Of a stretch of DNA of 28,890 bases, positions 13,584 through 23,677 are shown in pieces (position 1 is the stretch's first letter; each line of letters starts with the position of its first letter). The stretch spans positions 1 through 28,890 of the forward strand of contig JAVEYH010000035.1 of the NCBI GenBank assembly GCA_034003585.1, given 5' to 3'. The position numbers and the translations under genes were made by a program. The notes under the pieces are model-generated. The model saw only the letters and a list, made by a program, of their open reading frames with translations, was not told the origin of the DNA and did not search any database. The stretch is from JAPXSY01 sp034003585. GTDB lineage: Bacteria > Verrucomicrobiota > Kiritimatiellia > RFP12 > UBA1067.

Positions 13584-13799
13584 AAGAGCGTCGGATGCTG
13601 TTGCGGCACATGGGTGCCGATCACGGCGGCGGCATGGGTGACCGGATCTCTTGAAACGCCAGCCGGGCCCTTGCCGCGCGCGGCGGTGAGTTGGACATGG
13701 CGCGACCGATTGGGCGCTTGGGTACTGGTGCTCGACACGAAGGGCATCCATGTGGGGCGCACTTCAGGCTGCTGCTGCGGGGCGCAGTCCGGTTGCTGA
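13584..13799 (+). pseudogene. HgcA-like (mercury-methylation corrinoid protein) remnant, internally deleted, Cys-rich
   Basis: The frame directly after arsR reads KSVGCCCGTW, then VPITAAAWVTGSLETPAGPL and PRAAVSWTWRDRLGA, then WVLVLDTKGIHVG, and ends RTSGCCCGAQSGC before TGA 13797-13799. From memory of the HgcA family, the first part matches its N-terminus (WVTGSVETPAGPVPRV...DRLGAWKVR) and the second its DAWILVLDTKGINVWCAAGK region. The roughly 55-60 residues between are missing, as are the cap-helix NVWCAAGK with its cobalt-ligating Cys and the membrane domain. The repeated AW codons suggest a microhomology deletion. AAAGGAG at 13569-13574 is well placed for a start at 13584, where AAG now stands. 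The only in-frame start left is GTG 13614, with a weak ribosome site. Nonfunctional as a methylator; it could survive as a Cys-rich peptide. The homology call needs a search. Confidence 0.6.
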
Positions 13800-13831
13800 A
13801 CGGGAAACCGGGGACGGGGAGAACGATTCAC

Positions 13832-15022
13832 ATGCGGAAGCTGACGAACAGGTTCGAGCGGTATTTGACCGTGTGGGTCGGATTGTGCATCGTGGGCGGG
13901 ATGGCGTTAGGCAAAGTCGCGCCCGGCGTGGCCAAGGCCCTGGACGGCATGGCCGTTTTTGTGAACGGCGCGCCGGTGGTCTCGATCCCGATCGCGGTCT
14001 GCCTCTTTTTCATGATGTATCCCATCATGGTGAAGATCGATTTCGGCTCGGTGGTTAAAGCGGGCAGAAGCGGTAAGCCGGTGTGGCTGACGCTCTTCCT
14101 CAACTGGGCGGTCAAGCCCTTCACGATGTACGCGATCGCGTATCTCTTTCTGGGCGTGCTGTTCAAGGGGCTGATCGGCGCAGAGGCCACGGATCTGGTG
14201 AAGATGCCCTTTGGTCTCGACCTGCCGGTCGGCACCACGCACGGTGCGGGCACGGTGGTGCTGCAGGACGGCGTCAAGCTGCTGCAGGTGCCCTTGTGGC
14301 GCAGTTACTTCGCGGGCTGCATCCTGCTCGGGATCGCGCCCTGCACGGCGATGGTGCTGGTGTGGGGTTATCTGGCGCGGGGCAACGACGGGCTGACGCT
14401 GGTGATGGTGGCGATCAATTCCCTGACCATGCTGCTGCTGTACGGCGTGCTGGGCGGGTTCCTTCTGGGCATGGGGCGGCTGCCAGTGCCATGGCAGGCG
14501 TTGCTGCTCTCCATCGCGATTTACGTGGCGCTGCCGCTCGCCTGCGGCTATTTTTCGCGCAAGGGGATCATCCGGGCCAGGGGCGAGGCCTGGTTCAAAG
14601 AGAAGTTTCTGCATATGCTGACGCCCGTCACGATCCTCGCGCTCCTGACCACGCTGGTGTTGCTGTTCAGCTTCAAGGGCGAGACCATCCTGGGGAATCC
14701 GTTGACGATCCTGTGGATCGCGATTCCGCTTTTTATCCAGACCCTGCTGATCTTCGGCTTGGGGTATTGGCTGGCCAAACTGCTCAAGCTGCCGTATGCG
14801 GATGCGGCTCCCGCCGCCATGATCGGCGCATCGAACCATTTCGAGGTGGCCATCGCGACAGCAACGATGCTCTTCGGCCTCTCTTCCGGCGCGGCGCTGG
14901 CGACGGTGGTCGGCGTGCTGATCGAAGTGCCGCTGATGCTCGGGCTGGTGCGCTTCTGCGTGGCGACCGCTTCAGGATTCGGTGACGGCGCATCCGGACG
15001 GCCGGGCCCTCCCCGTTTGTGA
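13832..15022 (+). CDS. arsB (ACR3-type): ACR3-family arsenite/antimonite exporter
   Basis: 396 residues from ATG 13832; longer frames to 13691 run through the HgcA-like relic and are rejected. About ten hydrophobic helices. ACR3 hallmarks are FFMMYPIMVKIDF in helix 2, NWAVKPFTMYAIAYLFLG, the essential Cys C171 in GIAPCTAMVLVWGYLARGN, and ASNHFEVAIATATMLFG near the C-terminus. It exports As(III) driven by the proton-motive force. A segment of about 40 residues (about 117-157, AEATDLVKMPFGLDLPVG through LLQVPLWRSY) lies before the Cys helix and is longer than in typical bacterial ACR3, probably an extra external loop. The gene is downstream of arsR in the same direction with no terminator between, so it is ArsR-controlled. 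Confidence 0.92.
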   Translation: MRKLTNRFERYLTVWVGLCIVGGMALGKVAPGVAKALDGMAVFVNGAPVVSIPIAVCLFFMMYPIMVKIDFGSVVKAGRSGKPVWLTLFLNWAVKPFTMYAIAYLFLGVLFKGLIGAEATDLVKMPFGLDLPVGTTHGAGTVVLQDGVKLLQVPLWRSYFAGCILLGIAPCTAMVLVWGYLARGNDGLTLVMVAINSLTMLLLYGVLGGFLLGMGRLPVPWQALLLSIAIYVALPLACGYFSRKGIIRARGEAWFKEKFLHMLTPVTILALLTTLVLLFSFKGETILGNPLTILWIAIPLFIQTLLIFGLGYWLAKLLKLPYADAAPAAMIGASNHFEVAIATATMLFGLSSGAALATVVGVLIEVPLMLGLVRFCVATASGFGDGASGRPGPPRL

Positions 15023-15025
15023 CGT

Positions 15026-15157
15026 TCACACCGTTTGCTGTGTACCGGCCTTTTTGACCTTCTCCATGTCGAGTTTGATCCTGTTCACGTCAATCGCCAT
15101 GTCGCCGACAGGCTTGTTCGCCGCCCAGGCGCCGCGCGTGAAATCGGGAATGTCCAT
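15026..15157 (-). pseudogene. Short unrecognised frame, possible remnant of a gene
   Basis: Minus-strand ATG 15157 to TGA 15026 encodes 43 residues (MDIPDFTRGAWAANKPVGDM, AIDVNRIKLDMEKVKKAG, then TQQTV). The composition looks like real protein, with a helix-forming Lys/Asp pattern at the end. The frame stays open upstream (...SSEHGPEHRDHGRSKT) without a good start or ribosome site, so it may be the tail of a decayed gene. I do not recognise a family. It lies convergent to ACR3, with stops 3 nt apart, and downstream of the SGNH hydrolase gene. Confidence 0.35.
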
Positions 15158-15219
15158 CGTCTTCGAACGGCCGTGATCCCGATGCTCGGGACCGTGCTCA
15201 GACGATGCACCGCGTAGCT

Positions 15220-15249
15220 GCCGCGAGCTTGCCCGGCAACGCTCGCGGC
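15220..15249 (-). terminator. Strong hairpin 3' of the SGNH hydrolase gene
   Basis: Nine perfectly paired outer bases (GCCGCGAGC/GCTCGCGGC) enclose TTGCC/GGCAA with one bulged base, giving a nearly 14-bp stem. It starts 20 nt after the SGNH stop codon. No T-run follows on the minus strand, so it may act as an mRNA 3' stabiliser or a REP-like palindrome rather than a textbook terminator. Confidence 0.45.
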
Positions 15250-15269
15250 AAAGAGATCCACACCCACGG

Positions 15270-16223
15270 TTACCCGTTTTTTCCAGTCCAGAAGGCCATC
15301 ATGATTTGGCCGAGGATCTGCTCGCCGTATTCGTTGGCGTGAACCGCGTCACGATAAAAGCGATGCGGATGGAGCCGGGATGACCGGATGTAACGCGCCC
15401 ACGGGGTGGTCATGTCCAGAAACGCGCACCGTTCGCTGCGCGCCAGTTCGCGGAGCGCGCCGCCGTAGGCGCCGGTCCCCGAATGCGGTGCCTTGGCCAG
15501 CGCGTTTTCATCGCGAGGATCCGTTGTGCCGAACGTGCCGGTCATCAGCAGAATCTCCACCTCCGGCAGACCCGCGCGCAGTTGCCGGATCACCTCGCGG
15601 ATGTCGCCGACGCTCTTCTGACTGATCCCGCCGAGGATCACCAGATCGGGCTTGCGGGGAAGGATGTGTTTGCCGACGCGATCCTCTTCCCGGTAATGCT
15701 GGCATCCGCCCCCACCCCTCACATACACCGTGGCCCGGATCTCCGCCTTCGGGTAGGCCGCGCCCCATTCGGCAACCCATCCGGACCGCATGGTATCGTT
15801 CACAATGCTGTCGCCCACCGCCAGCACGCGCAACACCCCTCCTTCGGTCAGGATCTTCCGCACGCGCGTCAGATGCGTCCAATCGGCGGGGACGGGACCC
15901 GTCTCACCCGCGGGCATCTCCTTCCGGATGGCGGCGATCTGCGCCAGGGAGCGGCACGGGGTCCCGAAGATGAAATAGTCCTTCTCGGCGGGTTCGCTGA
16001 CCGCCTTTACGTCCGGCGGGAACATCGGCGGCAGACACCCCGGCTTGGGGAAGACGACCGGCGAATCCGCCATCATCCCGCCCGGTCTCGCTGCGGTGTT
16101 CACCGCATTCCGGTCCGCGGGGGCGGCGTTCTGCGCACCGGCGTGCCACACCGGCAGCGCGCCGAACGCCATCAGTGCGAAAACCCGTTTCACGCCCTTC
16201 CCCCCCTGTCGTTTTGTCTGCAT
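15270..16223 (-). CDS. Secreted SGNH/GDSL-family hydrolase (probable carbohydrate esterase)
   Basis: 317 residues. A basic start and hydrophobic signal sequence (VFALMAFGALPVWHAGAQ) are followed by a Pro-rich linker. The SGNH core begins near residue 130: block I nucleophile S139 in LAVGDSIVNDTM, a Gly-rich oxyanion segment (VRGGGGCQHY), ILGGISQKSVGDIREVI as block III, and block V D292-x-x-H295 in FYRDAVHANEYGEQI. It should deacylate sugars or glycans outside the cytoplasm. GGAGG lies 4 nt before ATG 16223; GTG 16193 is an alternative. The gene starts 21 nt after the GH2 stop, so the pair forms an operon and probably acts on the same polysaccharide. The preference (acetyl, feruloyl, other) cannot be read. 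Confidence 0.85.
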   Translation of the reverse strand: MQTKRQGGKGVKRVFALMAFGALPVWHAGAQNAAPADRNAVNTAARPGGMMADSPVVFPKPGCLPPMFPPDVKAVSEPAEKDYFIFGTPCRSLAQIAAIRKEMPAGETGPVPADWTHLTRVRKILTEGGVLRVLAVGDSIVNDTMRSGWVAEWGAAYPKAEIRATVYVRGGGGCQHYREEDRVGKHILPRKPDLVILGGISQKSVGDIREVIRQLRAGLPEVEILLMTGTFGTTDPRDENALAKAPHSGTGAYGGALRELARSERCAFLDMTTPWARYIRSSRLHPHRFYRDAVHANEYGEQILGQIMMAFWTGKNG

Positions 16224-16244
16224 TCCGCCTCCTACGTCTCTGCC

Positions 16245-18503
16245 TCATTTTCCGAACAGCACGCCGGCCATGCCGGCCATCTCTTCCGCGGGGATCTTCA
16301 TGACCCTGCGGTCATAGGTCATCAGCCCGTTGATCTCCCCCTCGACATCCGTGGTCTGCGTATAGACGCCGCCCGCAATGCCTTTCCGCCGCAGTTCGTT
16401 CAGCAGCGTGATGGATTTCGCGACGCGCTCTTTGTACCCGGCCTCGTTCTTCGGCAGACCGCCGTAGCCCCAGTTCTCGCGCTCGTCATCCCACAAATGC
16501 CCTTTCACCGGGTACCCGTGACCGCCGAACTCCCCCACCACCTTGATGAAAGGATCGAAACGGCCGTCTTTCGCCATCTCGAACGGAAAGGCGGGATGCG
16601 GATAGTTGTGGGCGTCCACGATGTCACCCACCGGCCAGAAGTTCCCGCCGCTGGCGATATTCACGAGACGCGTCGGATCCCGCCGCGCGACCCACGCGCC
16701 GACATCGAGCGTTTGGTGCTGGGCCCACGCCTCGTTGAAGGGCACCCAGCACACGATCGACGGATGGTTCTCCAGCGTGTCGATCATCCGCCCGAACTCT
16801 CGCATGAACTGCGCGTGATGCGCGTCCGGCCACTCCGCGTCCCGGGGCTCGGGCTTGAGAAAGGTCCAGGGCGCGCCCTTCCCTCCGCTCACCTGATCCT
16901 GCCACACCATCATGCCGATGCGGTCACAGTGGTAATAGTAGAGGCGCGGTTCGACTTTGATGTGTTTGCGGATCATGTTGAAACCGGCGCGCCTCAGCCA
17001 GCCGATCTCGAAAACCATCGCCTCCTCGGAGGGCGGCGTCAGCAGCCCGTCCGGCCACCATCCCTGATCCAGCGGGCCCCAGTGAAAAACCGTTTCGCCG
17101 TTCAGGGTAAAGCGCAGATGCCCTTGGGCGTCACGGGTTTTGCCTACCGTGCGGATGCCGGCGTACGACTCGACCTGATCCAAAACCTTCCCGTCCTTGT
17201 CCAGCAGGGTGAGCGTGACGTCATAAAGATGCGGCGAGGCCGGCGACCAGAGTCTGGCCTTTTCCACCCGAACCGGGATCGGCTCGCCCACCTTGCCGGA
17301 ACCCCCGGCCACCCGCTTCGCGTTCTCCAGCACCTCGACACGCAGTGCCTCCGCCGTGCCCGCAACCTCGGGCGTCACGGTGATCGTGCCTGTCGCGGCA
17401 TCGGTTTTGAGCGTGAAATCGGCGAGATACGCGCTGCCGACCTGTTCCAGCCACACGGTCTGCCAGATGCCGGAGACCTGGGTGTACCAGATGCCGCGCG
17501 GATTCAGCGTCTGTTTGCCGCGCAGCTGGAACCCCTCCTGCTCATCCTCCACGCGCACCAGAAGCTCGTTTGTCCCGGCGCGCACCGCATCCGAGATGTC
17601 CAGCGTGAACGGCGTGAAGCCGCCCTGATGTCCGCCCGCGTCCTTGCCGTTCACCCACACCCGGCAGCGGTACTCCACGGCCTCGAAGTTCAGCAGCGTG
17701 CGTTCGGCGGCCGCCACATCAAAACTCCGCCGGTACCAGAGCGCCTGATCCTGCCTCAGCATTTTTTGGACGCCGCCAAGTTTCGATTCCAGACAGAACG
17801 GCACCCGGATGCGGCCCTGCCATTGGAGCGGCGGCTCCTGTTGCGTCACCGGCGTCACGGCGAACTCCCAGGAGCCGTTCAGGTTCTGCCAGGCTTTCCG
17901 CCGCAGTTGCGGCCGGGGATAACCCGTCCACGCGTTCTGATCCGTCACCGTCTCCCCCCACGGCGTGATCAGTGCGCTCGGGAACGGTTCGCGCTCCGGA
18001 ACCGGCAGCGCGGGCACGGCGGCGGCATCAATCACATGCGCGTCCACGAACTGCCCGCCGGTCTTTTGCCGGCAATGCACGGCCAGCAGGTTCTCCCCCG
18101 GCCGGAGCAGGGCGCGCTGCGCCGCGTCGAGGGGAAAGACCTTGTACTCCTTGAGGAACCCGTTGAGCGACAGCACTTGCTGCCCGTTGAGAAAAATCTC
18201 CGCGTCCTCGTCGTGGTGGATCAGCAGCGCGGGCTCCGCCCATGCGCGCGCCGGCGTGAAACGCTTGCGCAGCCAGATCTCCGGGGTCCGCCACTCGGTC
18301 CCCACGCGCGCACCGGGCGTCCCGATCGTGCCGAAGCCGCCCACGCCCTTTTTCCAGGCCGTGTCCTCAAAGGCCGGCGCCTGCCACGCCCCGTCCGGCG
18401 CCTTCAGCGTATACCGCCACTGGTCCGTGATCCGGGCCGTCAGCATCGCGGGAAACGCCGCGCAGAGCGCAACGGTCCCGATGTGTGAGAAACGCAACCG
18501 CAT
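16245..18503 (-). CDS. Secreted glycoside hydrolase family 2 enzyme
   Basis: 752 residues from ATG 18503, preceded by an AAGGGAAGGGG run; the frame extends to 18641 but only into the gyrB tail. A signal peptide (IGTVALCAAFPAMLTA) is followed by an extra N-terminal beta domain (about 25-180; VGGFGTIGTPG, IHHDEDAEIFLNGQQVL). Next come the GH2 sugar-binding domain (about 210-350; RVPFCLESKLGG, LWYRRSF, EYRCRVWVNGKDAG), an immunoglobulin-like domain, and a TIM barrel. GFNMIRKHIKVEPRLYY and WVPFNEAW give acid/base E591; VVGEFGGHG gives nucleophile E658. GH2 covers beta-galactosidase, -mannosidase, -glucuronidase and others; the substrate is undetermined. The gene is operonic with the SGNH hydrolase and lies 43 nt downstream of gyrB on the same strand. 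Confidence 0.92.
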   Translation of the reverse strand: MRLRFSHIGTVALCAAFPAMLTARITDQWRYTLKAPDGAWQAPAFEDTAWKKGVGGFGTIGTPGARVGTEWRTPEIWLRKRFTPARAWAEPALLIHHDEDAEIFLNGQQVLSLNGFLKEYKVFPLDAAQRALLRPGENLLAVHCRQKTGGQFVDAHVIDAAAVPALPVPEREPFPSALITPWGETVTDQNAWTGYPRPQLRRKAWQNLNGSWEFAVTPVTQQEPPLQWQGRIRVPFCLESKLGGVQKMLRQDQALWYRRSFDVAAAERTLLNFEAVEYRCRVWVNGKDAGGHQGGFTPFTLDISDAVRAGTNELLVRVEDEQEGFQLRGKQTLNPRGIWYTQVSGIWQTVWLEQVGSAYLADFTLKTDAATGTITVTPEVAGTAEALRVEVLENAKRVAGGSGKVGEPIPVRVEKARLWSPASPHLYDVTLTLLDKDGKVLDQVESYAGIRTVGKTRDAQGHLRFTLNGETVFHWGPLDQGWWPDGLLTPPSEEAMVFEIGWLRRAGFNMIRKHIKVEPRLYYYHCDRIGMMVWQDQVSGGKGAPWTFLKPEPRDAEWPDAHHAQFMREFGRMIDTLENHPSIVCWVPFNEAWAQHQTLDVGAWVARRDPTRLVNIASGGNFWPVGDIVDAHNYPHPAFPFEMAKDGRFDPFIKVVGEFGGHGYPVKGHLWDDERENWGYGGLPKNEAGYKERVAKSITLLNELRRKGIAGGVYTQTTDVEGEINGLMTYDRRVMKIPAEEMAGMAGVLFGK

Positions 18504-18546
18504 ACCCCTTCCCTTTCCTTCCGCGCGGGCCGGCCCGCGCCATCGG

Positions 18547-21030
<2,484 letters not shown>

Positions 21031-21498
21031 ACCTATTTCCGTGGTTGGTGAGAATCTTTAGAGGATACCCAAAAAAGGAGGCCGACACAAGCAAGGAAGA
21101 ACATCGGAAAGCCGTGTATAACCGTTTCGCTGAACGAATAACGGACAAGGAACAGGTGAGAGGTAAGAAGGAATAAGTTGTCCGGTCGGGAGCGCGGGCG
21201 TCCTCGCCCGCCTCGGGTTAGCGGAATCACCGGGGTCGGAATCGAACGCCCCTTTGTCTGACGGTTCCGATTCCGATACCGACGGTTCCGCCTCCCCGGG
21301 GCGTCCGTTGTACACTCGTCCTCGTTCTCGTTCTCGTTCTCGTCCTCGTTCTCGTTCTCGTCCTCGTTCTCGTCCTCGCCCCGGCAAGACAGGGAATCGA
21401 AAACGAGGACGAGTGCGCGGGAGAGAAGGAAAAAGGGGGAAGGGCTGCGGCGCGGGCGCTCCCGCCCGTCACGCCCCGTCACCCAACGACGCCCCGGG
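21031..21498. repeat. Gene-free composite repeat region
   Basis: Two similar GC hairpins flank the block. GCGGGCG-TCCT-CGCCCGC at 21194-21211 and CGGGCG-CTCC-CGCCCG at 21453-21468 share a GCGCGGGCG lead. Between them lie a GGTTCCGATTCCGATACCGA-type segment (about 21264-21291) and a hexamer array bounded by inverted arms (next entry). Open frames here translate only to Arg/Ser or Glu/Asp/Asn repeats and are not genes. The gyrB promoter should lie at the left end, but I cannot pick it out. Confidence 0.6.
21313..21415. repeat. CTCGTY hexamer array inside a long inverted repeat
   Basis: Left arm CACTCGTCCTCGTTCTCG (21313-21330) and right arm 21398-21415 are complementary at 17 of 18 positions. 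Starting in the left arm, eleven head-to-tail hexamers run from 21315 to 21380 (ten CTCGTC or CTCGTT, the last CTCGCC). As RNA it would form a long stem whose left arm can slip along the array. Confidence 0.7.
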
Positions 21499-22230
21499 CT
21501 ACCGCACGCCGCAGTAAGCGGAACAGATGCCGCCGGTGTAGCGTTCGCAGCGGGTTTCCCGGAACCCGGCCGCACGCAGCAGGTCGAGCATCGCCCCGCC
21601 CTGCGGCACCTGCCTGATGGAGGCGGGCAGATAGGCGTACTCGCGCGCGTGACCGCTCACGCGGCGCCCGATCACCGGGACCGCCACCCGCAGATAGGCG
21701 TCGTGCAGCATTCGCAGGGGGAAGCGTTCCGGCCTCGAGAGCTCGAGGAGGAGGACCCGTCCGCCGGGTTTCAGCACGCGCCGCATCTCGCGGAACCCGT
21801 CCACAAGCGAGGCGAAGTTCCGCACGCCAAAAGCGGCGGTGACCGCATCGAACGAGGCGTCGGGGAAATCCAGCGCCAGCGTATCGCCCCGGTGGAGGCT
21901 CACGCGCGCGCTCAGTCCGGCGCGCCGCACCTTTTCCCGCCCGAGGGTCAGCATCGCTTCGGACAGATCGATGCCGGTGACGCGCGCCTGAGGCAGGCGG
22001 CGCGCCGCCGCGATCGCGAAATCGGCGGTACCGGTGGCCACGTCCAGCACGCGGGCCGGCGGCGCGCCACGCAACAGGCGCAACGCGCGCCGGCGCCAGA
22101 ACAGGTCGAGGCCGAACGACAGCAGGCGGTTGAGCCGGTCGTATCCGGGCGCGATCGCGTCGAACGCGCGCGTGATCTGCTCGCGTTTGCCCTCGCCGGA
22201 ACCGTAGGGGGTGATTTGTTCAACCTTCAT
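21499..22230 (-). CDS. menG: Demethylmenaquinone / ubiquinone methyltransferase (MenG/UbiE)
   Basis: 243 residues from ATG 22230, which overlaps the upstream radical-SAM gene by 11 nt; the open frame to 22287 adds only out-of-family residues. A class I SAM methyltransferase with the UbiE signature: REQITRAFDAIAPGYDRLNRLLSFGLD at the start, motif I VLDVATGTADFAI, GIDLSEAML, then the diagnostic AFGVRNFASLVDGFREMRRVLKPGGRVLLLELSRP, and GAMLDLLRAAGF near the end. It methylates the demethylquinone ring at the last step of quinone synthesis; in an anaerobe of this kind menaquinone is the likely product. It is the last gene of a coupled operon with two esterases and a radical-SAM enzyme. No other men/mqn genes are in the window. 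Confidence 0.9.
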   Translation of the reverse strand: MKVEQITPYGSGEGKREQITRAFDAIAPGYDRLNRLLSFGLDLFWRRRALRLLRGAPPARVLDVATGTADFAIAAARRLPQARVTGIDLSEAMLTLGREKVRRAGLSARVSLHRGDTLALDFPDASFDAVTAAFGVRNFASLVDGFREMRRVLKPGGRVLLLELSRPERFPLRMLHDAYLRVAVPVIGRRVSGHAREYAYLPASIRQVPQGGAMLDLLRAAGFRETRCERYTGGICSAYCGVR

Positions 22231-23677
22231 GCAGCGCCTTGGCGTTGAGGTCGGCGGCGAGAAGCCGGTCGGCCTCCGCCGCGTCAAGTCCGCAGGTCTC
22301 CGTCAGTTCTTCGCGCAGGTACCCGGCCAGACGCGGCATGCCGATCGCGAAGAGCCTGCCCTCGCCGGCATGGAGGCGCGCGGCGAGGCGCGCGTACGCG
22401 CCGAACAGATCGGCCCCGCAGGCCTCCTGGAACGCCCGGACGGCGTGCGGGAAACGGCCGCGGTTCCGGACCAGCTCCCAGCAGCGGGCGAAACGCTGGA
22501 TCCGCATGAGCGTCTCGAACGGCATGGTCCCGGAGCGCAACAGCTCGTAGGGCGGTTCCGGATTGAAACACAGCCCGAGCGCTTCGGCTTCCCGGGCGAA
22601 ACGCGTGCCGGGCAGCCCTTTGAGCAGGTTGACCTGCACCTCGGGCGGCGCGCAGGCCTGGAACAGGGTGTTGAACCCGCGGGCGAACGACACCTCATCC
22701 TCGCCGGGCAGACCGAAGATCAGATCGGCATGCACCACAGCCCCGGTCTGCCGCGTGAGGAACCGCAGGTTGGCGAGCGTGGCGGCGGTGTCCGGGCTGC
22801 GTCCGGCCGCAACCGCCGCCTGCGGGTTGAGCGTCTGAACGCCTGCCTCCAGGTGCAGCGCGCCCCGGGGGAAAGCCGCGATCCGCGCGGCCAACTCCGC
22901 ATGCAACGCGTCGGGCCGGATCTCGAAATGCAGCCGCACGCCCTCCTCCGCGCGGGGGAGAAAGAAATCGAGCACCGCGGCGGCATGCCCCGCGGGCGCG
23001 TTGAAACTGCGGTCCAGGAAGGTGAAGCGCCGCAGGCCGCGCCGCCACAGACTGTCCAAGGCAGGCAACAGCCGCTCCAGCGGGATCCGGCGCAGCCCGG
23101 TTGCCGCAGAGGTGCAGTACCCGCAGGCGTGCGGGCAGCCGCGGCTCGCCTCCACATAGATTGTGCGGCTGCGGAGATCTTCCGCCGTGTAGAGGTCATA
23201 GGGCAGCGCGAGGCGCGCCGGATCCTCCGGCTCCGCGCAAAGGATTTGCCCCAAGGCCGGCCGGGGTAGCGGCGTTGCGGCCAGGGCCGCCTCACAAAAC
23301 GCGCGGAACGCGGACTCCCCCTCGCCGAGGATCACGGCATCGAAGAGCGCGACGCGGGGGTACTCCGGCGTGAGTTCCGGTCCGCCCGCGACCAGCCGGA
23401 TCTCCGGCGCCACGGCGCGCAGGATCCGGGCGGCGGACTCGATGACGCGCACGTTCCAAAGATAGACGGAGAACCCCGCGACGCGCGGACGCGCGGACGC
23501 GACACGTTCCGCGAGCTGAAGCGGCGTGACCTCCAGATCCGTCTCCAGCAGCCGCGCCGCGGCGGCGAACGGGCCGAGATTGGCCATCAGGGAGCGGGCC
23601 GCGAACGCGCAGTGGCTGTAGCGCGCATTCACCGCCACCAGCAGGATTTGGGCTCCGGCTGGCGAAGCGCGCGTCAC
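22220..23677 (-). CDS. B12-binding-domain radical SAM protein (DUF4080 type)
   Basis: 485 residues from GTG 23677, whose first bases overlap the CE15 stop (GTGA). The N-terminal about 130 residues form a Rossmann-like B12-binding-type domain (QILLVAVNARYSHCAFAARSL, VAGFSVYLWNVRVIE, LVAGGPELTPEYP, VILGEGESAF). The radical SAM core has C181-x3-C185-x2-C188 in ASRGCPHACGYCTS for the 4Fe-4S cluster, then FTFLDRSFNAP, HFEIRPDAL, HLEAGVQTLNPQA and VHADLIFGLPGEDE. The C-terminal part (about 390-480) resembles DUF4080. The cobalamin base-off His motif is not clearly present, so B12 use is uncertain. These proteins occur widely without an assigned substrate. The tight coupling to menG may be a hint, or only operon packing. 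Confidence 0.85.
   Translation of the reverse strand: MTRASPAGAQILLVAVNARYSHCAFAARSLMANLGPFAAAARLLETDLEVTPLQLAERVASARPRVAGFSVYLWNVRVIESAARILRAVAPEIRLVAGGPELTPEYPRVALFDAVILGEGESAFRAFCEAALAATPLPRPALGQILCAEPEDPARLALPYDLYTAEDLRSRTIYVEASRGCPHACGYCTSAATGLRRIPLERLLPALDSLWRRGLRRFTFLDRSFNAPAGHAAAVLDFFLPRAEEGVRLHFEIRPDALHAELAARIAAFPRGALHLEAGVQTLNPQAAVAAGRSPDTAATLANLRFLTRQTGAVVHADLIFGLPGEDEVSFARGFNTLFQACAPPEVQVNLLKGLPGTRFAREAEALGLCFNPEPPYELLRSGTMPFETLMRIQRFARCWELVRNRGRFPHAVRAFQEACGADLFGAYARLAARLHAGEGRLFAIGMPRLAGYLREELTETCGLDAAEADRLLAADLNAKALHEG

Noticed and set aside
13614..13799. Treating the Cys-rich frame as an ordinary intact small gene
   Set aside because: Only a GTG start with a poor ribosome site exists and the sequence reads as two separated HgcA blocks joined together, so remnant is the better call, although expression cannot be excluded.
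15483..18488. 1001-residue plus-strand open frame
   Set aside because: It lies opposite the GH2 and SGNH genes, which have full catalytic motifs. The translation is Arg/Pro/His-rich with no domain, a typical antisense shadow in high-GC DNA.
21315..21380. Possible CRISPR array
   Set aside because: The units are 6-nt direct tandem repeats with no spacers and no cas genes nearby.
21033..21575. Acidic and Arg/Ser repeat frames (minus 21033-21575, plus 21254-21517)
   Set aside because: Both are translations of the CTCGTY hexamer array and adjacent repeats, not genes.
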